The position numbers and the translations under genes are program-made. A DNA stretch of 17,141 bases from Thalassiosira profunda (lineage: Eukaryota > Bacillariophyta > Thalassiosirophyceae > Thalassiosirales > Thalassiosiraceae), in the NCBI GenBank assembly GCA_036939355.1, contig JALLAP010001443.1:1-17141 (forward strand). Direction: 5' to 3'. Shown here piece after piece: positions 1 to 9,271 of this stretch (position 1 is the first letter of the stretch; each line of letters begins with the position of its first letter). The notes under the pieces are model-generated. The model was not told the DNA's origin. It worked only from the letters and a program-made list of their open reading frames with translations, and searched no databases.

Positions 1-248
1 ATGGCACGAGGAGTGAGTAAACAAAATTGTTTATTTCTGCACTAGTGACGTTACTATGAATTATTGGCTCACAATTGGTCATAGTAGGTGATTTCTAGCT
101 AAGTATCGTATCTACGTACGCAAATGTCTCAACGACATCCCAACCCAACTCCACCTCAACAGCCCCTTTGCCGGCCCAGCCACCTGCCGCCTGCCCGCCA
201 CGTCGCCGCCTCCTCCGCCTCCCCACAACGCCCACAACTCGATTCGCC
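1..248. other. Upstream region of the ABCG gene
   Basis: No gene is supported here. The stretch is AT-richer up to about 120 and then turns into a C-rich leader just before the start codon at 249, as expected for a promoter followed by a 5' UTR. The ATG at 124 is out of frame with the downstream gene. The frame of the gene is open upstream to about 168, but that upstream end is a TTG and not a eukaryotic start. Confidence 0.5.
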
Positions 249-2878
249 ATGAGCTCCTCCGCCGGCCCGCCCCGCCGCCTCGACTCGTCGGCCGTCGACG
301 ACCTCCGCGAGCAGCTCGCGGCGGCGCAGCAAAAGCTCGGGAAAGCGCTGAAGTTGCGCCGCCAGGCGAGCCAGCGCGACAAGAACGCGGGCTCGGTGGA
401 CGTGGACTTTGTGAAGACCAAGCCGGGCAACTTGAGGTGCAAGAAGGACGTCAATGTGAAGACGATTTTGCACGAGTTTCATGCAGACTTTCCGGAGGGA
501 TGTGTTACCGCACTCATGGGCCCCTCCGGAGCTGGCAGTAAGTATTATGCGTGCAGTCAATTCTTTCTGAACGATGATGCACCAACTCACATTATTCGAA
601 TGATATCAATTGCAGAGACGACGCTGCTCGACTTTCTGACGGGAATGCTCGGCGACGGAGTCCGCGCCTCGGGACAGGTGGCGCTGCCGGACAACGGTGA
701 GCACATAAAGAGCGCTTGAGATATTTGCAAAATGCACCCATATCATAGCATATCATGTGTCTCACTCGCTGGACCGCGATGGTCTCCACAATAGACGCCT
801 ACGTGCCCCAAGACGACCGCCTCCACGCCTTCTTTTCCTGCAAAACCTACATGCAGCACTACGCGAGGCTCTCGGGGATGTCGACGTTGTTCGACTGCTG
901 CGGCAAGAAGAAAGGGGATGCAGGTGGGGATGACGACGAGGAGGGGGCGACGCCGCAGGACGGTGCCGATGCCAGCAAAGACGTCGATGCGTTGATCGCC
1001 AGCATCCTCGGAGAGGTGGGGCTGGCGAAACAGACCAATACCGTGGTTGGAGGAATGTTCACTAGGGGACTGTCGGGGGGACAGAAGAGGAGGCTGAGCG
1101 TGGCCCTCGAGGCGCTTAGTAGTCCACTCAACCTGTTCCTGGATGAGCCGACGGTGCGTACCTCTGATGAATATGTTATTTGTCAGTGCAGAGCGTGCTC
1201 TCTTCTCAATTCACATCGCTACTATCCTCTTTGCGACCCGAGCAGTCTGGGCTTGATTCCGAGGTGAGGGCTTGCTGGTTTTGTTGAGCTCGTCCTCCGG
1301 AACTTTCCGCCTCTACTCATTCACCACTTCGATCGTTTCCACTTTCCATCCAGTCCGCCCTCGCCCTGATGACGTACCTGCAAAGCTACGCGCGGGGGCG
1401 CGATCCGGCCACCGGTCGACGTCGTCGGGTCATAGTGACCATCCACCAGCCCTCGTCGCAGATTTGGGACGAGATGATCGACAACGTCGTTTTGCTCGCC
1501 GAGGGAAGGCTCATGTATCAGGGACGCAGGAGTGAGATGGACGATTTTTTCGGTGCGTATGGCCACCCGGTCCCGATGCACTACAACCCGGCCGACCACG
1601 TCATCGAGGTGCTGTTCAAACAGCCCATCGTGGGGGGAGGAGAGGCGGACGAGGAGAAATCCGTCTCGTCGATCGAGATGTGGAGCGAATGCTTCGAGAA
1701 GTGGAGCAACCCGACGAGTCCGGACGCCCTTGCGGCCTCTAGGCCCAAACTGAAGAGCCGGCCCTCATTACTCTCGCAGCGGGGCACGCGGAAATTCGGC
1801 GTCGTTCGCACGGAAGAGGACGGCTCGAAGCGCGCGAAGGTGAAGGCCGTCGCGAAGAAGAACTATCGGGGTGCCATCGAGCTGACGCGCCGTTCGTTCG
1901 TCAGCCTCCTAAAGAACCCGGTCGTGCTGGGCCTGCGAATGGCGATCTACGGCGGGATGAGCCTCATGATCGGAATCCTCTTCTTCGACCTGGAATCAAA
2001 GACGGACCTGCACTCCATCCAGCCGTCGCGCACCGCTCTCCTCTACTTCGTCATCGCGTTCTGCAGCTCGATGTCAGTGGCCGTAATCCCTTTCGCAATG
2101 CTGGATCGCGGCATTGTGGAAAAGGAGGTTCGGAACCATCTGTATCACCCAGCCTTCTATCATGTCGCCCAGGCCCTTGCCAGCATCCCTGCGTGCATCA
2201 TTCTCTCCATTCTTACTTGGGGCATCATCTAGTGAGTTGACACCCTTTGGAATGCTGTGTGCACTTTCGCATGCTCCTGAACCTTTTCTATGCACACGCG
2301 ACCAACGCAGCGGAATGACCGGCATCATGGCGGGCAGCGGACCGGCCCTGATCCTCTTCCTCACGTTCGTGTGTGCGGACGCAACCTCGATGTTCGTCTC
2401 TCAGATTGCGCCAGAGCTGATTTCGGCCATTTGCATTGCGAGCGGCATCTTCGGGGTATTCACGATGGTCATGGGTTTCCTTGTCACTCCGAGCAAGATG
2501 CCTGACTGGATTGCGTGGTTGTACTATGTACCGTTCATGACGTATGCTTTTCGTTCGCTCATGTACATTGAGTACGTGGATTTGCGGGTTCCGCTGGAGG
2601 AGGTTGCCCCCGAGGATTCGCCGTACGGGGACCTGTTTGGCGGAGCCGATACTTCGGCGCTGGAGGGTGCAGCGCAGCAGTTTGGTGTCGGCGAGGATCA
2701 ACGTTACTTTGAGGGCACGATGATATTGAAGCAGTTCGAGATGGAAGATGTGAATGTGTCTCGTGACATGGTCATCCTCGCGGTATGGGCCGTCATCATG
2801 CATCTCGTTACCCTTTCGTACTTGATTTGGAGCAAGCACAAGAGCCGAAGGACGTTCGTGTACTCGGATGGGGATTGA
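249..2878 (+). CDS. ABCG-family half-size ABC transporter (six exons)
   Basis: Membrane ATPase of the ABCG (white/brown) type, which exports lipids or small hydrophobic molecules as a dimer; the substrate cannot be read from sequence. Exons: 249-537, 616-696, 795-1153, 1246-1263, 1354-2231, 2311-2878. Introns are 78-98 bp, all GT-AG, and splicing gives 730 residues. The order is nucleotide-binding domain then membrane domain, which is diagnostic of ABCG. Walker A is GPSGAGK at 91-97 (its Lys codon is split by intron 1). The signature LSGGQ is at 216-220, Walker B ends LFLDEPT at 243, the D-loop SGLDSE is a whole 18-nt exon, and the switch His is H280 in TIHQPSSQ. The NPAD motif follows. About six hydrophobic helices fill the C-terminal third. 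An acidic insert (KKKGDAGGDDDEEG) precedes the signature. The N-terminus is a short, probably helical extension. ATG 249 has a GCC-ATG context. All catalytic motifs are intact. It is tail to tail with ALKBH8. Confidence 0.93.
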
Positions 2879-2997
2879 CATTGCAATAAGGTTGGGAAGA
2901 GGAGCACTGTGCAGCACACTGTTGGAAGGAACGTTGGTGTAAATAGGAGGCACGTCAAACGAACGGATGATTAAGATTGTTTAACCGCCATCACCCT
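2879..2997. other. Convergent intergenic spacer
   Basis: This spacer of 119 bp separates the stop codons of the ABCG gene (+) and the ALKBH8 gene (-), so it must hold both 3' UTR ends unless the transcripts overlap. An AATAAG at about 2885-2890 could serve as a weak polyadenylation signal for the + strand gene. Nothing else is visible. Confidence 0.4.
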
Positions 2998-5900
2998 TCA
3001 ACTCGTGACGACACAAAGGACGCCGTGGTTGCCCTTCTCGTACGAGCTCTCCACGACCTCGAGTCCGGGCACCTGCGCGCACAGCCCCTCCAGCTCGCCC
3101 TTTCGATACATGTGGCAGTACCTTTGGAACACCACCAAGTTCTTTTGATCGTCGTACTCGGCCCCGGCGTATTGCTCCGCCATCATTTGCGCCACCCCCT
3201 TCGCCTTTGACGCGCCGGTCGGTGGACTGCCTCCGTTGTTGTTGCACTCGCCGTCCGCTCGCTCCGCCGTTTGCAGGTACCTGGGCTGCGCGTTGAACGG
3301 CACCAGCACGTCCGTCCCGTGGAACTTCCGCTTGCTGTCGCCCTCCTGCTCCAGCGCCCACGCCTGCACCTGGACCCATCCCCCCGGCTTCACGATGCGC
3401 CGCAGCTCGGCGAGGCAGCGAACCCGCCGCCCCGCCGTGCTGAGGTGGTGCAGCACCGCGATGCAGAGGGCGGCGTCGCAGCCGTCGCTCCGGAGCGGAA
3501 TGTGAAGGCAATCGGCCACCGCCACGGCAGGATTGGCGGTCAGAGTCTCGTACTGCGGTCCCTCCATGTTATTTTTTGCCCCGCTCGCGCCTCCATCATC
3601 TCCTTCCGTCGCCGCCGTCCGTAACAGCGGCTCGCTGATGTCCGTCCCAATGACATAGCTCCCGTTCTCCCAAATGGCGGCGAAGTACTTTCCGTCGCCG
3701 CACCCCACGTCGGCCACGACCGACCCTTTGGGGAGGGCGTCGAGGAAGCGCCGCGCGCCGGGCCACAGGACGCCCCGCTTCCCGCGGGTGTGGTGCCACT
3801 GCGTCGCGATGGCGTCGTAGACGGCGTGGACGTGTTGGCGTTCGGTGGCGGGCGTGGCGAGATCTTCCGATGATGCGCACGTGTCGGCGTCTGCCTTTGT
3901 GTCGTTGGAGGGGGTGTGATCATCGTCGGAGAACTGGCCCCACATCGGAGGAAACGACGCCGACTCGTACCGCGGCAGGGGCTCTGCCGTTTCGTGCATT
4001 TTATCGGCAGCCGGCGCGGCCAGCGCCGTCCGGAGGGTCAAACTCACGCGCCGTCGGCGCGGCACCACGGTTCCGTCGACCGTGTCGGTCGTCCGACTTA
4101 CGATCATGTGCTCCCATCGGTAGCGCGCGTCGCCGGAGAGGAGGACCAGCGATCGGGGCGGGAGGTATAGCAGCTTCCGACCGTCGGTGTTGTCATTGTC
4201 GCTGCTATCCTCATTCTCTGTCGCCCTCCGAAACTCCATGACGATGCCCCCACCCAGCGTGATTATCAGCAGCCCGTCGCCGAAGGCCGTTTCGGTGTCG
4301 ACGTGCGATCCGATGCCCTGCCCGGGCGCGTACTCGTTGATCGTCAGCTGGTTGAGGTGCGGATACGTTTGTCTCCGCTCGCCGCCGCAGTCGCCGTCCG
4401 ACGCAACGTCGGCAAAGCGAGCAAAGTCCAATCGCCGCGTCCGCTCCACCACGCCCGCGAGCGCCTCCCACCCACGCGCCTCGGCCACCGCCCCCGCGAT
4501 TCGTGCCTCGACCTCCGCGTCCGTCCGTTCCCTCACCCGACTTCGGTCGGCATCCATCGCCGGCAGCGGCGGGCAGGCCGCCCGTCCCGCCCCCCGCCCG
4601 TCCGCCCCGTCGTCCCTTCTTAAAACGTCGGCGCGTTCGTAGTCGAAGACGTATCCGTAATGCTGCACCCGCCGTCGAATCGCGGGGCCCACGGGGCGTG
4701 CGGACCGGTCAGCGCGGCCAGCAATACCTGCTCCTCGGCTGCGGAGACGTAGTNGCGGGGCCCACGGGGCGTGCGGACCGGTCAGCGCGGCCAGCAATAC
4801 CTGCTCCTCGGCTGCGGAGACGTAGTCTTCGATCAAGCGCAGGCCGGGCACGGCGACGTGGGCGGTGGCGGAGGTGCACTCGCTCCGCGAGGGCTCGCCT
4901 TTGATTTTCTCGTCGGGTCGTCCATTGGAGCAAGGGTTGTTATTTCTCGGCACCCCGCCTTGTTTCCGGCCCTTGGGGAGGAGGACGTCGGCGTAGTCCA
5001 AAAACAGTTTTCCGGTTGTGACGGCCACTTTCTCTGCCGTCGAGGGAAAGCACGCCCCGAACGAGCGGGGCACCTCCAGCTCCAGGACGATCCGCCGGCC
5101 CTGCCACGTCCGAATCAATTTCGAAGCGTCGGCGTTGCTCCGCATCCCGACGTGGAGGCGGCCGTACGGCGCCCTCCTTCCCGTGGCAGTGGCACCTCCG
5201 TTCTTTGATTGTGGTTTGTTGCTTTTTGCCTTGCCCTTCTTGCCCCCGGCCGTGTCCGAGTGCAGGAACAATTCGACGCCGCGCCGATCATCCGCGGCGA
5301 TGCCGTCGCGGCGCAGGGCAGATCGGAAGGCCTCCTGGAAGGAGTGGCGGAGGTCGTCCTCCATCATTCCTCGCTGCTGCGCATTTGCCTCGGAGCTCGC
5401 GCTGTCGTCTCCGTTGAAATAACCGGCGAGGCCGTCCCCGTCACCTCGGAAGAGCGCCGCCAGCATCTCCTTCCATTCCACACCCCCATCACCCTCCTCC
5501 TCCCCTTCATTTCCCAGAATCTTCACATCCTCCTTCTGCACCCCCGCCAACACGTTCTCCACGCACACGAACCGCGTCTCCCCCCTCCTCCGCTCCAACT
5601 CCTCGGCGGTCCATTTATTTTTGCCACTCGTTCCACCGGAGTCGGTCAATTCGAGCCGGCGGAACTTGGGGGGCGCCGCCCGCGCCCACCGCGCCGCTTC
5701 TCCCTCCCCTCCTTCTCCCTCCCCTCCTTCGTCTGGTGTCTCGCCGTCGCCGGTGGACATGGGCGCGGCGGCGGGAGTGCCCCTGCGGGCGACCTGGGCG
5801 ACCTGCAGGGGCCTTCCGGAGTACCGCCCGCCGCACCCGAGGGGACACAATCCCTCGCCGCTTGTTGCGCTCTTGGCATTGTTCGTGCGGTGGGCGGCTT

Positions 5901-6372
5901 CGTGGGGCAGGAGGAGGTCCCGCGGCGACCGCTCTTCGCGGCGCAATCGCGCCGTCAATGTGCGCGCGGCGGCCGGGGTGGACGTTGCGATCCGCGCCCG
6001 GCTCACCGTGGCAGCTGCGGTGGCTGTGGTTGGATCTCGCACGGCCTCCACGCTGCAAATGGCGGCGCCGTCGAGGTGCCACCCCGGGAGGAGCGACCGC
6101 AGGGCAGACAAGAGGGTCGATTCGACGTATGCCGGGTCGGCGCACCGGCACCGCCGCCTCCCTCCGCCATCGGTCAATGACCCGTTTGGAGGGGCGGTCG
6201 GCCCATCGCCCTCAGTCGTAGCCCCCTCTTGGTTGGTCGGCGGCGGCTGCCGCTTGTCCTCTCGGCGCCGCGGGACCAGCGCCCCCTGGAGGTGGACGAG
6301 GCCCCCGACGCCGTTGTCGCGGGGGAGGGGCTCGTGCGGCAATACCGTCGCGAGGGGGGCGGGGCGCGGCAT
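2998..6372 (-). CDS. ALKBH8: ALKBH8-type tRNA wobble-uridine methyltransferase/hydroxylase, interrupted by an assembly join
   Basis: Predicted to methylate the cm5U34 wobble base to mcm5U (Trm9 activity) and to hydroxylate it further with the AlkB domain. No intron is apparent. Reading from ATG 6372: a basic, low-complexity N-terminus; a divergent RRM split by long inserts (strand RFVCVENV near 5540-5575, GRLHVGMRSNADASKLI near 5112-5163, KLFLDYADVLL after it). The AlkB domain begins LIEDYVSAAEEQ at about 4835, with iron ligands HVD at 4305-4297 and H at 4110-4108 (YRWEHM), and 2-oxoglutarate arginines in RRRRVSLTLR near 4065-4030. The Trm9 domain begins VYDAIATQW, with SAM motif ADVGCGDGKYF at 3714-3682, ALCIAVLHHLS, and DVLVPF. 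As assembled it is 1124 codons, but 4682-4826 holds a 72-bp duplication around an N that inserts out-of-frame residues between HAPWAP and RRRVQHYGY. A TTG at 6624 extends the frame but is not a plausible start. All catalytic residues seen are present. Confidence 0.93.
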   Translation of the reverse strand: MPRPAPLATVLPHEPLPRDNGVGGLVHLQGALVPRRREDKRQPPPTNQEGATTEGDGPTAPPNGSLTDGGGRRRCRCADPAYVESTLLSALRSLLPGWHLDGAAICSVEAVRDPTTATAAATVSRARIATSTPAAARTLTARLRREERSPRDLLLPHEAAHRTNNAKSATSGEGLCPLGCGGRYSGRPLQVAQVARRGTPAAAPMSTGDGETPDEGGEGEGGEGEAARWARAAPPKFRRLELTDSGGTSGKNKWTAEELERRRGETRFVCVENVLAGVQKEDVKILGNEGEEEGDGGVEWKEMLAALFRGDGDGLAGYFNGDDSASSEANAQQRGMMEDDLRHSFQEAFRSALRRDGIAADDRRGVELFLHSDTAGGKKGKAKSNKPQSKNGGATATGRRAPYGRLHVGMRSNADASKLIRTWQGRRIVLELEVPRSFGACFPSTAEKVAVTTGKLFLDYADVLLPKGRKQGGVPRNNNPCSNGRPDEKIKGEPSRSECTSATAHVAVPGLRLIEDYVSAAEEQVLLAALTGPHAPWAPXLRLRSRGAGIAGRADRSARPVGPAIRRRVQHYGYVFDYERADVLRRDDGADGRGAGRAACPPLPAMDADRSRVRERTDAEVEARIAGAVAEARGWEALAGVVERTRRLDFARFADVASDGDCGGERRQTYPHLNQLTINEYAPGQGIGSHVDTETAFGDGLLIITLGGGIVMEFRRATENEDSSDNDNTDGRKLLYLPPRSLVLLSGDARYRWEHMIVSRTTDTVDGTVVPRRRRVSLTLRTALAAPAADKMHETAEPLPRYESASFPPMWGQFSDDDHTPSNDTKADADTCASSEDLATPATERQHVHAVYDAIATQWHHTRGKRGVLWPGARRFLDALPKGSVVADVGCGDGKYFAAIWENGSYVIGTDISEPLLRTAATEGDDGGASGAKNNMEGPQYETLTANPAVAVADCLHIPLRSDGCDAALCIAVLHHLSTAGRRVRCLAELRRIVKPGGWVQVQAWALEQEGDSKRKFHGTDVLVPFNAQPRYLQTAERADGECNNNGGSPPTGASKAKGVAQMMAEQYAGAEYDDQKNLVVFQRYCHMYRKGELEGLCAQVPGLEVVESSYEKGNHGVLCVVTS
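4682..4826. repeat. Exact 72-bp direct repeat separated by one N (probable contig-join artefact)
   Basis: Positions 4682-4753 and 4755-4826 are identical over 72 bases, and the only N in the window (4754) lies between them. The repeat lies inside the AlkB domain of ALKBH8. Copy 4755-4826 is read in the frame that gives the expected AlkB start (DYVSAAEEQVLLAAL). Copy 4682-4753 is read in another frame and gives an unrelated Arg-rich segment. This is what results when two overlapping contig ends are placed end to end with a placeholder base. Confidence 0.9.
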
Positions 6373-6791
6373 GGCGGCGAGAGAGCGAGGGGATGGAGCG
6401 GAGGAGCGGGGTGGGTGTGGTGAGGAGCGAGCGAGCCGCGAGGGGGAGGGGTGAGCAGAAAGCAGAATGAGTGGCCAGCAGTGGCTGAGAGAGCGTGGGA
6501 GCTGTGGCAGACAGACCAAACGCAAACTACTCCAAAAAAATAAAAGCAGACACCGGGCCCTCTGCCCGGGCCCTCCTGCGTCTCCCCTCCTCGCACTTCT
6601 CGGCCTCCTTGTCCATCGTTGCAATGGGTTCCTCGGTTGTTGCTTGTTTCATTAGTTCTTTCATCAGAGGGTAGTACCTAGTACTGGTTTTTGCATTCTC
6701 GAGATCTGTGGGTCGAGCGGCAATGCCCAAAGAGGAACCACCGACCCGCCCGTCGCTCGTACACCCCGGGGCACTCCTCTCGTCGCTCGCA
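6373..6791. other. Spacer between two minus-strand genes; ALKBH8 upstream region
   Basis: No gene is supported in these 419 bp. The part next to the ALKBH8 start is purine-rich on the + strand (GAG/GGGG runs at 6373-6460), so the minus-strand leader would be pyrimidine-rich. An A-rich tract with ATAAAAG at about 6535-6545 is the only AT-rich element and could be core promoter on the minus strand. The 3' UTR of the upstream membrane-protein gene must lie toward 6791. Confidence 0.35.
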
Positions 6792-7825
6792 TTACAATCC
6801 CCACAAATCCAAGCTCGTCTGATCGTTCTTGAGCCACTTCCGCAGGCCGCGCAAGCACCGTCGCCGCTCGCTCTCCTCCCGGTCCGGCAAGGGCCGCGGA
6901 TCTTCCGCGTCGCCGTCCTCTGCATCCTCGCCGTCGGCCTTCTCCCGGCAGACCACGCGGCGCAAATACTTCGCGGCAATGTGCAGGGGGTGCGGGGGAA
7001 ACCGCTCCGGATGCCCCCTCCGCAATTTTATTTCCTCGCGCAGCTGGCAGAATCCCCCGACGGCCGCAAACCCCATCGACGCCACGAAGAACACGTTGGT
7101 CCATATGCTTCCCGGGGGCGCGGCCTGCAATTCGTAATTGTAGTAGACGATGCGGGTCGCCTGGTTGGCGTACTGGGTCAAGCTGTTGGCCGTCAAGCAG
7201 GCCACGATCCACCGCCGCTTTCGCTGGGGGAGATGATACCAAATCTCTTCTACTGTCGCACGACCGTACAGATCCAATCCCGCTTTGGAGGGGCGCTTGC
7301 TCCGAAATAAGTGCATCGCGTTGGACAGCCGCCACGGCAGCGAAATCGATGCGAGGTAGGTGAACAGCACGTTGAGAAACTGGATCGACCTGGCGGTGCG
7401 TTTTGTTTGCGATCTCATAAGATGTGTCCACACGAGACAACGAAACGCATACATCGGATAATATCGTGCGCTCACCAATTGTACCACCAATTGCGCGGCT
7501 CGCAGTCGGTCCGGGGGCGGCACATCCGGTGCGCCCCGATGAGGAGGAAGAAGAAGAAGGCCCCGTCGACGATGACGAGCAGGAGGACGATCATTCCGAT
7601 CCAGAAGTGAATAGGACCGCCGAGAAAGCGGAGCCACGCGTCCCGCCCGAGTTCGAGCCGGGAGGGCGGCGGGTCGATTTCCATTTCAATTTGCATCGCG
7701 GATGGGTTGATGGTCGCATAGGCAGGGCGTTCCGCTTCCGCGTGCTCCTCGTCGGTGCACGCGCGTTCGCCCTGCGCGCTCCCGCTCCCCTGTTCGACGT
7801 CGTCGGCCTTGGTCGGTTGGTCCAT
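6792..7825 (-). CDS. Four-helix membrane protein, probable DUF2985 family (two exons)
   Basis: Function unknown; likely an integral membrane protein. Exons 7825-7476 and 7389-6792 flank an 86-bp GT-AG intron (donor GTGAGC, acceptor CCAG) that splits the codon of W117; the product is 315 residues. The N-terminus (1-70) is acidic and polar. Hydrophobic helices lie at about 74-96 (FWIGMIVLLLVIV), 118-138 (FLNVLFTYLASISLPWR), 177-200 and 212-232. A basic/acidic tail follows, with a run of E/D (EKADGEDAEDGDAED) near 266-280. The W-rich junction RNWWYNWS followed by LFTYLASISLPWRLSN resembles the core of DUF2985 proteins of fungi and algae; that match is from memory of the family pattern. ATG 7825 is the only in-frame ATG near the front; the open frame before it reaches only a TTG. 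It is head to head with the thioesterase-like gene. Confidence 0.72.
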
Positions 7826-8254
7826 GTCGTTTACAAAAAGGGAGGATCGCGCCCCCCCCCGACAGATGAAATGCGCTCGGCTGCAGCGCAGGCGTTCGAG
7901 GCGCGCGGATCGTGCCAACGAGGATGGGCGGGGAAGGTGGGTGGGCTCCTCGCTTGCAAAGTCAGAGGCAAAGGGGGACGAATATGGTAAGGCACCGTCT
8001 TCGCCGCCGCGGCCCTGGGCGGATGCGCCATTCTCCTCGGCCGCGCGCCGGTTGCGGTTGCCTTCCGGCCCTCCCAGCTGCCGGCACCGCGCACATCACA
8101 TGATGCATCATCACACACATGGTCATCCTTCGCGCCCAAAAGCAACACCATCGCTCGGCGGGCGGCCGCTTCTTCTTCCGCCGCGGCGGCCCTTGCCGGA
8201 AACGCTGCCGACTCGGCGGAGACGCAACCCGTTGCCGCTTTTGTCAGTCCGCCG
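7826..8254. other. Shared upstream region of divergent genes, with a possible leader exon and intron for the + gene
   Basis: This lies between the start of the minus-strand membrane protein and the first safe ATG of the thioesterase-like gene. No in-frame ATG exists between 7991 and 8254 in the thioesterase frame. However, ATG 7984 is followed directly by a donor GTAAGG at 7987, and an acceptor CCCAG ends at 8077. Removing that 91-bp intron puts ATG 7984 (or in-frame ATG 7924) in frame with the thioesterase and adds a leader of about 60 residues rich in Ala, Ser and Arg. This splice is inference. Confidence 0.35.
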
Positions 8255-9271
8255 ATGCGCGTGTACATCGAGGACACCGACGCGTACGGCGTCGTGTACA
8301 ACTCCAACTACCTCCGGGCCTACGAGCGGGCGCTGCATTTGGCAGCGGCGGGTGGTACATGCGAAGACGGTAACGGAAAATTGCAATCATTGCAAGGAGG
8401 GGCGCTGGGCCACGACGGGTGGTTTGCATTGAAGGTGACGGAGCACAAGTTCCAGTCCTCTCCGGCGCTCGGGGGAGAGTTTGTTGTTCGGGGCAAGCTC
8501 GTCTAGAGGGAGTGTGCAATACAAGAGGAAGCAGACGGAGGCAAGGGCTGTGCGCTGCCGTGCTTGGAGACGTGGAGGCTGCATCTGACGTCCCCTCTTC
8601 CGAGGGAGGGCGAGGAGGATAGCGCACCGGCCGTCGTGTACAACGAGGCCACCGTGACGATCGCTTCTCCCGAAATGATTGATGGGAGGCTTCCGGACCT
8701 CCACCGCCCCCACGCCCCGCCCTTCGACGATGCCATCGGCGGAGTGACGGCCCGCTCGACCTTCCGCCTGCACCAGGACGAGTTCGACGCGGGATTGGCG
8801 CACCGATTGCCATTGCGCAACGTATTGAATCCTGTTCGAGCGCGCGCGGACCGACTGCCTCGGCGGGCCCGACGCATTGCGGAAATTGGAGGGCGAGGAC
8901 AACGTCGTGTGGGTGGTCACGAGCGTGGACGACATGGAGCTGTGCAAACTCGCCGCGGCGGGGTGGGGCGACAACGAAACAGAGGAGAGAGCGAGGATGC
9001 AAGACGTGCCTCCGATTCTTCACTGCGGGTGCGATGCGCCCCGGGCGACGAGGTCACCGTCGAGACGACCCTCGTGCCCAAGCGCGGGGGCATGGTGGTG
9101 GACTTTCTCCACGCGCTGGTCGCGCCCGTGCGGGATGAGGGGACGGGGGATGAGCGGCTGGCCCAGGCGCGGGTGACCGTGGTGGCGCTCGATGCCGCGA
9201 AACGGAGGCCGACGCGGAGGATCCCGGCGTGGGTGTGGGAGAGGCTCGGCGTGTCCGAGATCGTGCGATGA
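8255..9271 (+). pseudogene. Double-hotdog (4HBT-like) acyl-CoA thioesterase gene, interrupted
   Basis: Two hotdog domains of the 4-hydroxybenzoyl-CoA/YbgC thioesterase type are readable. The first starts at 8255 with VYIEDTDAYGVVYNSNYLRAYERAL, which holds the usual catalytic Asp region, and continues to ATVTIASPEM near 8675. The second starts with STFRLHQDEFDA near 8755, then FERARTDCLGGPD and VVWVVTSVDDMEL, and ends GDEVTVET...RIPAWVWERLG. The reading is broken three times: TAG at 8504-8506 in frame between two coding parts; one extra base at 8831-8832, after which the domain continues in another frame; and a return to the first frame between about 8955 and 9045. The last could be a 41-bp intron 8963-9003, but that is shorter than every other intron here. 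Either the gene is decaying or the stretch has sequencing errors. If functional, it would hydrolyse acyl-CoA thioesters. The true N-terminus may be upstream by splicing (see 7826-8254). Confidence 0.72.

Noticed and set aside
3..10. GGCACGAG near the window start, identical to a common cDNA-library adaptor remnant
   Set aside because: An 8-mer is expected by chance about once in a window of this size on both strands, and the adjoining sequence looks genomic.
168..248. Upstream extension of the ABCG frame
   Set aside because: It begins with TTG and not ATG, and the 27 extra residues are Pro/Arg-rich leader-like sequence; ATG 249 has a good context.
5209..6180. 323-residue open frame on the + strand opposite ALKBH8
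   Set aside because: It is Pro/Arg/Gly-rich, lies antisense to the ALKBH8 N-terminal region and shows no recognisable domain.
6373..6624. N-terminal extension of ALKBH8 (84 residues)
   Set aside because: Its first codon is TTG, no in-frame ATG precedes 6372, and the composition fits an untranslated leader.
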